Positions 26,898-34,826 of a stretch of 64,000 nt of DNA are shown one piece after another. Origin of the DNA: Bradyrhizobium barranii subsp. apii (GTDB taxonomy: Bacteria > Pseudomonadota > Alphaproteobacteria > Rhizobiales > Xanthobacteraceae); the NCBI RefSeq assembly GCF_011516635.5, contig NZ_CP096255.1, positions 3,346,501 through 3,410,500 of the forward strand, in the 5' to 3' direction. The translations under genes were made by a program, and so were the position numbers. Every line of letters begins with the position of its first letter. The first letter of the stretch is position 1. The notes under the pieces are model-generated. The model was not told where the DNA came from and did no database searches. It saw only the letters and a program-made list of their open reading frames with translations.

Positions 26898-28181
26898 TCA
26901 CGTGCCACGCGAAATATTTGACAGCTTTAAAATGAAAAGGGGCAGCGTTAGCCATAGCAGTCCGTATGCGTCAAACAGAGCTCCGGTTAGAGACGATTGC
27001 GCAATATAGTAGGCGAAGACGCATGCTGCGACTGTGGTCGCGATCGCCGCAGGGTCTCTGCCGCGTCCCAGACTGGAAATGAGGCCAAGCAGTGATCCGG
27101 CAACAAAGGTCGCGAACAATGCGTACCAGGGACCTGCCTCTGCATAGCCGGAGACGTTCACAGGTGCAGGCTGATAGCCTGTCGTGGACGTGACATTTGG
27201 AAATACCTTAGGAAATATTAGTGTTGGCGGGAAGCATCGTTGCTCGCCAAAGACCCGACGTAGCCACGATGGATCGATGCCACATCGGCGTTCTGGGTCT
27301 GAGAAGGTTTCTACATAGAAGGGAAAGCCGACGGCCATCCTCAATAAGTTGGAGCGAACCATCCGGATCGCGATGATCCGAAACGTTGACAGGCGATCTG
27401 GTCGCGATCCCTCTGGTCGCGATCCCTCCGCAAAGGGCGCGGGCGATACAACGTGTTCAGCAGCGCAAAACTGAGTGATGCTAAGCACGAGGAAGAGAGC
27501 GGCAGCAATCGGCAGCACGAGAATGCCGCTGCGTAAAATTCCGAATTCTGAGAGTGCGAGCGTCAGCCCCACCATCAAGAGGTAGATGAATGCGGGCGCC
27601 TTCTGCATTGTCGCAAGGTCAAGACTAAGGATGACGACGCTTAGAACGGCGAAGGACAGCAACGCCGGTTTGTTTTTACCTATCACGCCGCGTGCAAGCA
27701 GATAGCAACTGAGCATCGGGAGGCTCGCAAAGGCGAAGGCAAAGTAGAAGTTTCCAAGCGCGCTCTGCAATTCGGCCCGACGCAGGATCTTGGCTTCGTA
27801 ACACGAGGTCAGGTCCCAGGGAGCTGTCAGAAGGTTGAGGCCGCCAGACAGCGAAAGCCGATAGAGGCAGTAGGCAGTCATCGCCAACGCGGTGGCGATT
27901 GGAAGCCAAATGGGTACCTTTGATTCTTCAGAGAAGATGGGGCGATCGATCAAGCCTCCTGCCAGCAACGCGGCTGTCGGTAGCGCGATCACAAAGACTA
28001 GCAGCAGCATCCAATACGTCAGAGAGCCGAGGGTGGGCCCCGAAATGATATTGGGTTCATGGCCCACGTACGCCATGAGCTGGTCGCGGCCGAATGAGAA
28101 AGGGAAGATCGCCGCGCCGACTCCCGTCGTAAGGATATAGGCGCCCACTGCAATAGAGATTGCTAGGTAAGTGCGCTTCAC
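26898..28181 (-). CDS. Wzy-like polytopic membrane protein
   Basis: This 427-residue protein has about ten to eleven membrane helices and one large loop (about residues 270-345) holding CGIDPSWLRRVFGEQRCFPPTLIFPKVFPN and two cysteines. The layout matches O-antigen or exopolysaccharide polymerases of the inner membrane, which join lipid-linked repeat units. No motif proves this. A short tandem direct repeat encodes EGSRPEGSRPD near residue 254. It is the upstream gene of a possible pair with 26523-26870. No glycosyltransferases are nearby. Confidence 0.6.
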   Translation of the reverse strand: MKRTYLAISIAVGAYILTTGVGAAIFPFSFGRDQLMAYVGHEPNIISGPTLGSLTYWMLLLVFVIALPTAALLAGGLIDRPIFSEESKVPIWLPIATALAMTAYCLYRLSLSGGLNLLTAPWDLTSCYEAKILRRAELQSALGNFYFAFAFASLPMLSCYLLARGVIGKNKPALLSFAVLSVVILSLDLATMQKAPAFIYLLMVGLTLALSEFGILRSGILVLPIAAALFLVLSITQFCAAEHVVSPAPFAEGSRPEGSRPDRLSTFRIIAIRMVRSNLLRMAVGFPFYVETFSDPERRCGIDPSWLRRVFGEQRCFPPTLIFPKVFPNVTSTTGYQPAPVNVSGYAEAGPWYALFATFVAGSLLGLISSLGRGRDPAAIATTVAACVFAYYIAQSSLTGALFDAYGLLWLTLPLFILKLSNISRGT

Positions 28182-28371
28182 AGCTCTTCCCGCATAGTCT
28201 GTGGGCGCGCGCTAAACGCCGCGCTTATTCCTCGAATTTGGCCCGGTTGTTCTGAAACGGTATCGCGACCCTTGAGGGTAAAGAAGGCCTTCGAAAGGCG
28301 AAGCGGCAACCCTTGGGGAAATCTACGGGGAGCTACGGGGCTGCAGCACTGTTGGCGGTATCCTCTATTCG

Positions 28372-28629
28372 TCATCCGCGCTGGTGGTTCTTGACGTGCG
28401 GCGCGGTCCGCTCTCCAGTCATTTCCTCCACGTAGTCGTCAATGGTGGCTAAATGCTTCTCGCGGTTGCCGAAGCGGCGGGCTTGCGTGCCGAAGATGAG
28501 GTAGCGGCGAAGCCGATCGAGCTCAGCGAGGTCTGCCTTCACGCGTTCGACTTCTGCTTCCTCATCGATCTTGCGCATCCGTCCTTTGTGGTGGGCCTTC
28601 GCGGCCGCGCGGTTCTCTGCCTTGGTCAT
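28372..28629 (-). CDS. Small conserved hypothetical protein, intact paralogue
   Basis: This 85-residue charged protein runs MTKAENRAAAKAHHKGRMRK, a helical middle, then LAELDRLRRYLIFGTQARRFGNREKHLATIDDYVEEMTGERT. The same blocks occur in the broken copy at 31718-31961, so the family is real and present twice. I recall similar proteins from Bradyrhizobium. No domain or function is known. It starts at ATG 28629. Confidence 0.65.
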   Translation of the reverse strand: MTKAENRAAAKAHHKGRMRKIDEEAEVERVKADLAELDRLRRYLIFGTQARRFGNREKHLATIDDYVEEMTGERTAPHVKNHQRG

Positions 28630-28713
28630 GACGCCATCGAAACGCGGCGCCAGTGAGAGTCAAATTGTCGTTTATAGTGGCTCGAAACCTGCGCGATCTG
28701 CTGTGCGTCGTGG

Positions 28714-29322
28714 GTGTGGGAAAAGGTCGTCCGGGCTGCCGACCCGGCTGTGACAAGGAGCGCCCCCACGACCGAGATCGGGACCTTGCGGCAAATCTTG
28801 GAACTATATGCACGCTACTCGCACAAGTGTTATTGCCACGGTTTTGCACTACAGAAGGATCAGCATGTACCAATGGGCGTGCGTGGTCGAATGAAGCGAG
28901 GCCTGGAAGAGCTCTGGCGGCTAGAGCAGATCTGCCTAGCTGAGGCTGCGCCTGCCACGATGCATATCGAGCGGATCGGACTACTGAAGGTCGCCGAGGA
29001 TTGTAGGCGCTCGGCGGACGAGATCGAGGCACGGGCCGCCCTTCAGAGTCGAGCTCGCAGTTTTTTGGGGGTATCTTGGGGGTATCCTGGATACGCAGAC
29101 ACCAATTGGCCCGGTCACGTGGGCGTGCGGTCTGATCGGCTTGGCGCTGTTCGTCGCGCTCTATCTTCCTTGGTAAGCCGATCGCGAGTCCATCACAAAG
29201 GCCCGCCGGTTCACGCTGGCGGGTTTTTGTCGCTGACGCTTAACGCAGCCGAAGGCCCGTCAGTTTATCGGACAGGCGATTCCTTTGCTGACAGGCGGTG
29301 CTTTATGGACTTAACCTGGTAA
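28714..29322 (+). CDS. Hypothetical protein, uncertain
   Basis: Within this 202-codon frame the segment LRQILELYARYSHKCYCHGFALQ..., GRMKRGLEELWRLEQICLAEAAPATMHIERIGLLKVAEDCRRSADEIEARAA (about residues 25-110) reads like a genuine helical protein. The part after residue 115 overlaps a tiny ORF, a terminator hairpin and a repeat, so the true gene probably ends earlier or is broken. The start is unsure. Confidence 0.35.
   Translation: MWEKVVRAADPAVTRSAPTTEIGTLRQILELYARYSHKCYCHGFALQKDQHVPMGVRGRMKRGLEELWRLEQICLAEAAPATMHIERIGLLKVAEDCRRSADEIEARAALQSRARSFLGVSWGYPGYADTNWPGHVGVRSDRLGAVRRALSSLVSRSRVHHKGPPVHAGGFLSLTLNAAEGPSVYRTGDSFADRRCFMDLTW
29087..29176 (+). CDS. Tiny membrane peptide, start uncertain
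   Basis: The frame is DTQTPIGPVTWACGLIGLALFVALYLPW, one hydrophobic helix, ending 26 bases before a strong terminator. No ATG, GTG or TTG is in frame close by; CTG at 29087 is the only candidate, so the start codon may have mutated. The terminator is the best argument for it. Confidence 0.3.
   Translation: MDTQTPIGPVTWACGLIGLALFVALYLPW
29202..29228 (+). terminator. Rho-independent terminator in the 29-kb small-ORF run
   Basis: The stem CCCGCC / GGCGGG, with loop GGTTCACGCT, is followed by TTTTT. It begins a repeat shared with 18338-18470. Confidence 0.8.
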
Positions 29323-29384
29323 TATCGGGCGCTATTGGCGTGCTGGCCTGTTTGTTCTTCCTCGGCCATAGCTGGCGGGCCTAG
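29298..29384 (+). CDS. Tiny single-span membrane protein (28 aa)
   Basis: A GTG-initiated frame of 28 residues is almost wholly hydrophobic (LNLVISGAIGVLACLFFLGHSW) with a short RA tail. The equivalent place in the 18-kb repeat is interrupted by TGA, which suggests a small mobile or duplicated gene family. The ribosome site is weak. Confidence 0.3.
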   Translation: MLYGLNLVISGAIGVLACLFFLGHSWRA

Positions 29385-29529
29385 CACTCCCGGCGCTCTA
29401 ATCCGCAATTGGATCGGCAGCCGGGAGCATCGAGGCTGGAAATGACCTGCCGTGCATGTCTGCCCTCCAAGTGACCCCGGTTGCGAACAGGAGCATCTTC
29501 TACCGAGCAAGCGTGGATGGAGGGGCACC

Positions 29530-29622
29530 ATGATCGACTTAACCCGCGTCTTTGATGCCGCCATGATTGCGCTGGGAGCATTTAACGTCGTGCTGGTGGC
29601 GATGCTCATACTCGCTTTCTAA
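29530..29622 (+). CDS. Tiny single-span membrane protein (30 aa)
   Basis: ATG starts MIDLTRVFDAAMIALGAFNVVLVAMLILAF, an amphipathic start followed by a membrane helix, with AGGGGC about 4 bases upstream. The stop is followed by GCCGCCTCAGATGGCC, close to the sequence after the 18582 ORF. Confidence 0.4.
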   Translation: MIDLTRVFDAAMIALGAFNVVLVAMLILAF

Positions 29623-29968
29623 GCCGCCTCAGATGGCCGAGCCACCGGGGCTCACTCTGACAGAGGTGTCCGGATGGCAAGCAACATGATTCGTCGCAAT
29701 TCGCTGCGTCGATCGTGCGGAACGCCGCGGCAAGGGTCGCAGGAGCCGGACCAGACGGAGCCTGCGGCCCTTAGTTGAAGCACTGTGGGGATTGGGCCAC
29801 AAGCAGCAGAAATGAGAATTTGGCTGGGAACATACCGGCTGCGGCCGACTTTCGTTCTGCGGCGACGGTCTCGGTCCCACGAGGCAAGAGCCTGTCCGGA
29901 GGCCTCAGCATCATCACGCCCCCCGGCCCGATGGGGCCGCCACGGGGTCGTCTTATACGAGGCGCCGA

Positions 29969-30070
29969 ATGGATGAGACTTGGAGAGTTGTGTTCGCGCT
30001 TAGCGCGACGGCTATTGTCGCCGCCGGCTCCTTCTTTGCCATCCGGTTTATCATCGGATTGAACCTCTGA
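29969..30070 (+). CDS. Tiny single-span membrane protein (33 aa)
   Basis: The ATG frame encodes MDETWRVVFALSATAIVAAGSF, then FAIRFIIGLNL, one membrane helix with charged residues only near the N-terminus. It is the fourth such ORF within 1 kb. No clear ribosome site is seen. Confidence 0.35.
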   Translation: MDETWRVVFALSATAIVAAGSFFAIRFIIGLNL

Positions 30071-30183
30071 CCTCGACCTGACAAGCGGCGCCGGAAGCGA
30101 ATCGCAGGCTATCAATTCCTTGGGCCCCTGGAGCACGCTCGAGTTACTGCGCGTCGTGGTGCGGACGAAGCGAGCCCGCCGTT

Positions 30184-30489
30184 TCACACATCTTTGCTAA
30201 TTGGCGGTGCTGCGGCTCTTGGCCTTGGACGACCGCTCACAGCCGGCCTGGCCGGCGCGGCCGACTTCTTCGACGCATCATCGCCGCGGGCAGTTCCCCA
30301 CGGATCGACCGACTTCTGGTCCGGAACATTGTTGAGAGAGAGTTAATAGGTGCCCTCAGCCCGATCGTCGTCCGCCTTTTCCGACGCCGTCTTCTCCTTG
30401 GGCTGTTCGCCATACTGTTGAACATGGTCCTGCGCCAGCGCGGGGGCGGCGATCAGGGCAAGCAAGACGGCGACGGCGATTTTGCGCAT
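30184..30489 (-). pseudogene. Small exported DPWG-type protein, nonsense mutation
   Basis: The gene starts at 30489 with a signal peptide (MRKIAVAVLLALIAAPALA) and reads QDHVQQYGEQPKEKTASEKADDDRAEGTY before TAA at 30343-30345. In the same frame it continues LSLNNVPDQKSVDPWGTARGDD to a stop at 30184, 101 codons in all. I recall the NVPDQ...DPWG tail as the end of a small rhizobial exported family, so the TAA is a disabling substitution and not the natural end. Confidence 0.7.
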
Positions 30490-30668
30490 CGAAAAAGCCC
30501 GGTTCTGCGCCGAACATAACATCGCCGATTGCGATAGCAATGCAGCACGAGCGTGAGTTGGGTAAGACGATGATCGGACGATGCGCGCACCAGATCCACT
30601 ACTGGTGTCGTGGGTGTGGAAAAGAGGAAATCAGAATGATGGAGGGGCCGATGTTCACGCCGGCGGGC

Positions 30669-30842
30669 CTAATGGCCATCGACGCGATAGCCTTGAGCGG
30701 CGAGCATTTCCTTGAGCCACGCCACCTTCTCGCTGGCATTCCTCGAGCCAGCTAGCGCCTTCCGTACATCCTCAACGAGCCCTTCCAGGCGCTTCAAGTG
30801 CGCCTGTGCCGCGTTTCGTTCGATCTCATCGAGAGCAGCCAT
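30669..30842 (-). CDS. Possible small coiled-coil protein
   Basis: A 57-residue frame starting MAALDEIERNAAQAHLKRLEGLVEDVRKALAG...EKVAWLKEMLAAQGY has heptad-like leucines, suggesting a coiled coil. The frame is open upstream to 31016 but that part is arginine-rich and looks noncoding. No ribosome site is obvious. Confidence 0.3.
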   Translation of the reverse strand: MAALDEIERNAAQAHLKRLEGLVEDVRKALAGSRNASEKVAWLKEMLAAQGYRVDGH

Positions 30843-31173
30843 AGCGCGAGTATGGCCGATATTTCGCCCAGCGTTAAAGCGCGCCGGAGTCTGATCTGCT
30901 CCATGGGGTGGCATCAGCACGACGTTGACGAGCTCGCGCTTGGAGCGCATCTGCCTGGAGCTGCGCCGGACCAGCCGGATCCTTGAGGAGCGGGCAGGGC
31001 TGGAGTTCATGGCCAACCGCTACCGAGCCGAGGTCAGTTGCCTTCAAAGCCGCTTCCCATCTCCTTCCCATTGCGGAATTCTGGGAAGAATGGCGCTATA
31101 AAGCGCTGTATTACTTGGGGCACGAGTAGTGTTTTAAGTTCTATGCATTCTTCGCGACAGTGGAACACCGTGC

Positions 31174-31662
31174 ATGCGGCACGCAGCAATCTATTCGGTC
31201 GGGATGGCGGGCGTAGTGGCGCTCACGATACTCGTCGTTTTCGGCCTGTTCGACGATGTGATAGAAAAGAGATTGTACAGGAGTTTCGTCAGGGCTTATC
31301 AGGACTCGCCAATCGGCCTAACTGAAAAGCGTGCATTGCGGCTCGGATTTTACATTTCGTAGCGTCCCCGCGACCGACAAGGACCGACGCGCGTCAGTGC
31401 CATCAAACGAGCGCGGGAACAAATTCCGTCACGGCTGTTCATTTGCATTGGCTTCGCGATCAGTCTGGGTTGTATCGCCTACATTGCGACGCGGCCGGGA
31501 TTTCAGTTTACGACAATGCTTGAACTGTTCAGGCAGGAGTGCCACGGCGATGAAGAATGTGCGCAAAAGCTTGAGGCGCAACGTAGGGTCAACATAGCCG
31601 ACACGATAGACAAGATGGGTGAAGCAGCCATCGCCAAGCAGGGCGCCTTAAAGCGTCCCTAG
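31174..31662 (+). pseudogene. Small membrane protein with in-frame amber codon
   Basis: The frame begins MRHAAIYSVGMAGVVALTILVVFGLFDDVIEKRLYRSF and meets TAG at 31360-31362 after 62 codons. It then stays open for another 99 codons: SAIKRAREQIPSRLFICIGFAISLGCIAYIATRP..., ending FRQECHGDEECAQKLEAQRR...AIAKQGALKRP. Both halves hold one membrane helix. A single substitution splitting one protein explains the data best, but two separate ORFs are possible; the second has no start codon close by. Confidence 0.4.
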
Positions 31663-31717
31663 CTAATTGATTTGGGTGCGGCCCCCAAGGCACGGGGGCC
31701 GATTTGCCAGCGATTCT

Positions 31718-31961
31718 TCAACCACACTTGTGGTTCTGGGCGTGCAGCCAGGTCCAATCGCCGGTCATCTCTTCGACGTAGTCGTCGATGGCCTTCATCA
31801 GCTTCTCGCGATGCGCGCGGTTGTCCTTTCTACCGAAGATGAGGTAGTGGCGAAGCCGGCCAAGCTCGGCTAGGTCGCCTCGGCCCACGCTTCTTTCGCG
31901 CGCTGACGCATGCGCTCTTGGTGCCAGGCCCGGCGGCCGCTCGGTTCTCTGCCTTCGTCAT
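31718..31961 (-). pseudogene. Frameshifted paralogue of the 28372 gene
   Basis: It starts at 31961 as MTKAENRAAAG..., then leaves frame; one frame over it continues DLAELGRLRHYLIFGRKDNRAHREKLMKAIDDYVEEMTGDWT to the stop at 31718. The span of 244 bases is one base out of register. Several blocks match the intact 85-residue protein at 28372-28629, so this is a decayed second copy. Confidence 0.7.
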
Positions 31962-32260
31962 GATGGCATCGAACCGTAGCTTCTGGCGACTATGCGATAT
32001 AAAGCTGCGATGGCTCGGCCCAGCGAGTACGCTAAGCGATTGTCGTGGCCGGTCTCAAGGTTTGCTAAGGGTCAGATTCGGACCTGAACGTCTAGGGTAG
32101 GCGCGTCCGCCTTGCTCACGCGAACAGACGTCCAGTTCTCCCGCGGGTCTTTCTTTTCCTACGCCAACCTACGACGACCAAGGAGCGCTTGTTGCGCTAA
32201 TTCGATTGGTGGCTCTTTTAATCACCCCATCTGAGGGCGCTCTTTAGAGGTCCTCGCTCG

Positions 32261-33235
32261 GTGGGGGCGGCGGTGGGAGTCCATTCTTATCATTCGGAAG
32301 CGACTTCGCGGGGTGCGCGAATGCTTCGTAGCGCGCTGGGCGCCGCCGTCGCTCGCTACTTGGAAGATGACGCGATCATCGAGGTGATGCTCAATCCCGA
32401 TGGGCGGTTGTGGGTCGACCGGCTGTCGAGCGGGCTTGCTGATACCGGGGAAACACTATCGGCGGCAGACGGCGAACGTATTGTTCGCTTGGTAGCGCAC
32501 CATGTTGGCTCAGAGGTGCACGCTGGATCGCCACGTGTTTCGGCTGAACTTCCGAGCACGGGCGAGCGGTTCGAAGGTCTCTTGCCTCCGATCGTTGCGG
32601 CTCCGGCGTTCGCCATTCGCAAGAAGGCGGTCGCGGTCTTCACGCTCGACGACTACGTCGTCGCGGGCGTCATGACCTCCGCGCAAGCCAAGACACTCAG
32701 GATCGCAGTCGCGTCTCGGAAAAATATACTCGTTGCCGGTGGCACGTCGACCGGAAAGACAACATTGACGAACGCGCTCTTGGCCGAAGTGGCAAAGACT
32801 TCCGATCGCGTTGTGCTGATCGAAGACACCCGAGAACTTCAGTGTCGAGCTCCCAATCTCGTAGCCCTTCGGACCAAGGATGGCGTAGCCACGCTTTCTG
32901 ATCTCGTTCGTTCCTCACTCCGACTGCGGCCTGACCGCATCCCAATCGGCGAGGTCCGCGGTGCCGAAGCACTCGACCTGCTCAAGGCTTGGGGCACTGG
33001 TCATCCCGGCGGCATCGGTACGATCCATTCTGGTACCGCGATTGGAGCGTTACGGCGGCTCGAGCAACTCATTCAGGAAGCCGTCATCGCGGTTCCGCGC
33101 GCTCTTATAGCCGAAACAATCAATGTGGTCGCTGTGCTCGCAGGACGCGGTGCTGATCGCCGCCTCGTGGAGCTAGCCCTCGTCACGGGACTTGGGGCCG
33201 CTGGCGACTACAGCGTTTCATCAGCAGGAGACTGA
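32261..33235 (+). CDS. trbB: Conjugal transfer ATPase TrbB (VirB11-type)
   Basis: This 324-residue hexameric secretion ATPase powers pilus assembly and DNA transfer at the cytoplasmic face. It carries the N-terminal family start [39 protein letters not shown]. The Walker A is GGTSTGKTT (about residue 160), the Asp box is [11 protein letters not shown], Walker B is [25 protein letters not shown], and the His box is IGTIHSG. It is the first gene of a ten-gene trb operon. No relaxase or TraG gene precedes it, which is abnormal for a complete transfer region. It is intact itself. The ATG at 32261 is taken, with an alternative at the downstream MLRSAL. Confidence 0.93.
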   Translation: MGAAVGVHSYHSEATSRGARMLRSALGAAVARYLEDDAIIEVMLNPDGRLWVDRLSSGLADTGETLSAADGERIVRLVAHHVGSEVHAGSPRVSAELPSTGERFEGLLPPIVAAPAFAIRKKAVAVFTLDDYVVAGVMTSAQAKTLRIAVASRKNILVAGGTSTGKTTLTNALLAEVAKTSDRVVLIEDTRELQCRAPNLVALRTKDGVATLSDLVRSSLRLRPDRIPIGEVRGAEALDLLKAWGTGHPGGIGTIHSGTAIGALRRLEQLIQEAVIAVPRALIAETINVVAVLAGRGADRRLVELALVTGLGAAGDYSVSSAGD

Positions 33236-33236
33236 C

Positions 33237-33560
33237 ATGCGTCTACCACTTCGTTCTCTTCAAGTCGTATCCTTTGCCGCCTCTAGTGCGATTCTCATGA
33301 CAACGGCACCGGCATGGGCCGCCGGCTCGAATATGCCGTGGGAGCAGCCGCTCAATCAGATCCTGCAATCGGTGGAGGGACCGGTCGCCAAGATCATTGC
33401 GGTGATCGTTATCATCGTAACCGGATTGACCCTTGCGTTTGGCGATTCTTCCGGCGGGTTCCGTAGACTAATCCAGATCGTGTTTGGTCTGTCGATCGCT
33501 TTCGCGGCCTCGAGCTTCTTCCTGTCGTTCTTCTCCTTCGGCGGCGGCGTGGTGATCTGA
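33237..33560 (+). CDS. trbC: Conjugal transfer pilin TrbC
   Basis: This 107-residue prepilin has a long signal peptide ending TAPAWA, then a mature part with two membrane helices (PVAKIIAVIVIIVTGLTLAFGD and LIQIVFGLSIAFAASSFFLSFF). These are the features of VirB2/TrbC pilins. The ATG at 33237 lies one base after the trbB stop, following CAGGAG. It is the major pilus subunit of the mating channel. Confidence 0.92.
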   Translation: MRLPLRSLQVVSFAASSAILMTTAPAWAAGSNMPWEQPLNQILQSVEGPVAKIIAVIVIIVTGLTLAFGDSSGGFRRLIQIVFGLSIAFAASSFFLSFFSFGGGVVI

Positions 33561-33823
33561 TGGATGAACCGGTCGTGGGTTTTGTCGCGCCCCTTCACCG
33601 TGCATTGACTGAGCCGATCCTAATGGGCGGCGCGCCACGGTCGGTCGCGATTATCAACGGCACGCTGGCCGCAGCCCTTGGCTTGGGACTGCGGCTTTGG
33701 ATCGCGGGTCTCGTCCTCTGGTTCATCGGTCACATGGCCGCTGTCTGGGCGGCCAAGCGCGACCCTGCCTTTGTTGATGTCGTGCGCCGCCATCTGCGTA
33801 TCCCCAGTAATCTCAACGTCTGA
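33560..33823 (+). CDS. trbD: Conjugal transfer protein TrbD (VirB3-like)
   Basis: This 87-residue inner-membrane protein begins VVGFVAPLHRALTEPILMGGAPRSVAIINGTLAAALGL, the conserved VirB3/TrbD start, with a hairpin of hydrophobic helices and a basic C-terminus. It overlaps trbC by one base. It normally works with the TrbE ATPase, whose gene follows but is broken. Confidence 0.92.
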   Translation: MDEPVVGFVAPLHRALTEPILMGGAPRSVAIINGTLAAALGLGLRLWIAGLVLWFIGHMAAVWAAKRDPAFVDVVRRHLRIPSNLNV

Positions 33824-33938
33824 GCCGTCGGTCATGATGCATCTCGCCGAATACCGCCATTCCAACGTCCGGCTTGCCGACTTCTTGGTAAGCGCGAATT
33901 TCTCCGCACCTTTTGCTTTTGAGAGTCCTGATGCATGA

Positions 33939-33964
33939 GGTGTCCACCAAAATAGGTGGACACC
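33939..33964. promoter_or_regulatory. Perfect inverted repeat before tnpA of IS66 copy 2
   Basis: GGTGTCCACC, six bases, GGTGGACACC: ten-base arms without mismatch, ending 5 bases before the tnpA ATG. In RNA the hairpin would overlap the ribosome binding region; in DNA it could be an operator. Confidence 0.6.
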
Positions 33965-33969
33965 TTGTG

Positions 33970-34428
33970 ATGAGCGACGATGATCAGAAACTGCGGGTCA
34001 GGCTTGTCGGCCGGAACGGTCGCCGGCGCTACGAGGCGGCATCGAAAGAGCGTCTTGTCGCGGCCTGCCTTGAGCCTGGGGTTTCGGTATCGAGGCTTGC
34101 ACTCGAACATGGGGTCAACGCGAACCTCCTTCGGAAGTGGATCAAGAAGCACAGCGCGACCAGGTCGCTGCCGCCGTCCTCACGCCCGGCGTTCATCCCG
34201 GTTCAGCTTGAGGGGAAGTCCGAGCGGGACCTGTCGCGAAAAGACAGCGTGGCGACGGTTGATTTGCCGGCTTACGATGAAGTGCGTGGTTCGGAACCCA
34301 AAGGGACTCCAGCTTTTTGTTCTCCGGCCAAAGTGAGCGTGTCGCTGCCGAATGGCGTGAAGCTCGCGCTGGAATGCGGCGATGTGGATGCATTGACGGC
34401 GATCATCGGAGCGCTGGGCGATGTTTAG
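33970..34428 (+). CDS. tnpA: IS66 TnpA, copy 2
   Basis: This 152-residue HTH protein has RRRYEAASKERLVAACLEPGVSVSRLALEHGVNANLLRKWIKKH as its DNA-binding part (about 15-58), and a variable C-terminal half. The ATG at 33970 was chosen because the frame upstream passes through the hairpin and the terminal repeat. It overlaps tnpB by 8 bases. Confidence 0.9.
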   Translation: MSDDDQKLRVRLVGRNGRRRYEAASKERLVAACLEPGVSVSRLALEHGVNANLLRKWIKKHSATRSLPPSSRPAFIPVQLEGKSERDLSRKDSVATVDLPAYDEVRGSEPKGTPAFCSPAKVSVSLPNGVKLALECGDVDALTAIIGALGDV

Positions 34429-34774
34429 ACTGGGCGATGACCTGCAGGTCTATCTGCACCGTGAGCCGATCGACTTCCGGGCTGGCATCAACAGCCTTGC
34501 GGTCCTGGTCCAGGAGACGATGGCGCTCGATCCATTCACTCCGGCGGTTTTTGCGTTCTGCAATCGCCGTTGCGACCGGATGAAGCTTCTGTTCTTCGAT
34601 CGGTCCGGCTTTGTACTGGTCCTGAAGCGGCTGACCGAAGACAGGTTCCGATGGCCGCGCCGCCAGGAGGCGATCGTCACGCTGACGACGGAGCAATTGC
34701 ACTGGATCCTTGACGGCATCGATATCGATGCGATGGTCCGCCATCCGGTGCGGCAATATCAGGTTGCCGGCTGA
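34421..34774 (+). CDS. tnpB: IS66 TnpB, copy 2
   Basis: This 117-residue protein has the Orf2 signature LQVYLHREPIDFRAGINSLAVLV, FAFCNRRCDRMKLLFFDRSGFVLVLKRL and FRWPR. It is intact, with the same role and arrangement as in copy 1. Confidence 0.92.
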   Translation: MFRLGDDLQVYLHREPIDFRAGINSLAVLVQETMALDPFTPAVFAFCNRRCDRMKLLFFDRSGFVLVLKRLTEDRFRWPRRQEAIVTLTTEQLHWILDGIDIDAMVRHPVRQYQVAG

Positions 34775-34826
34775 GCTCTCGAGTTGAGCGGTTGACGCGT
34801 CGGTACGGTTCAGATTCAAGAATTCG

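Noticed and set aside
33939..33964. CRISPR-like or repeat-array signal
   Set aside because: It is a single inverted repeat; no regularly spaced direct repeats with unique spacers were found anywhere in the window.
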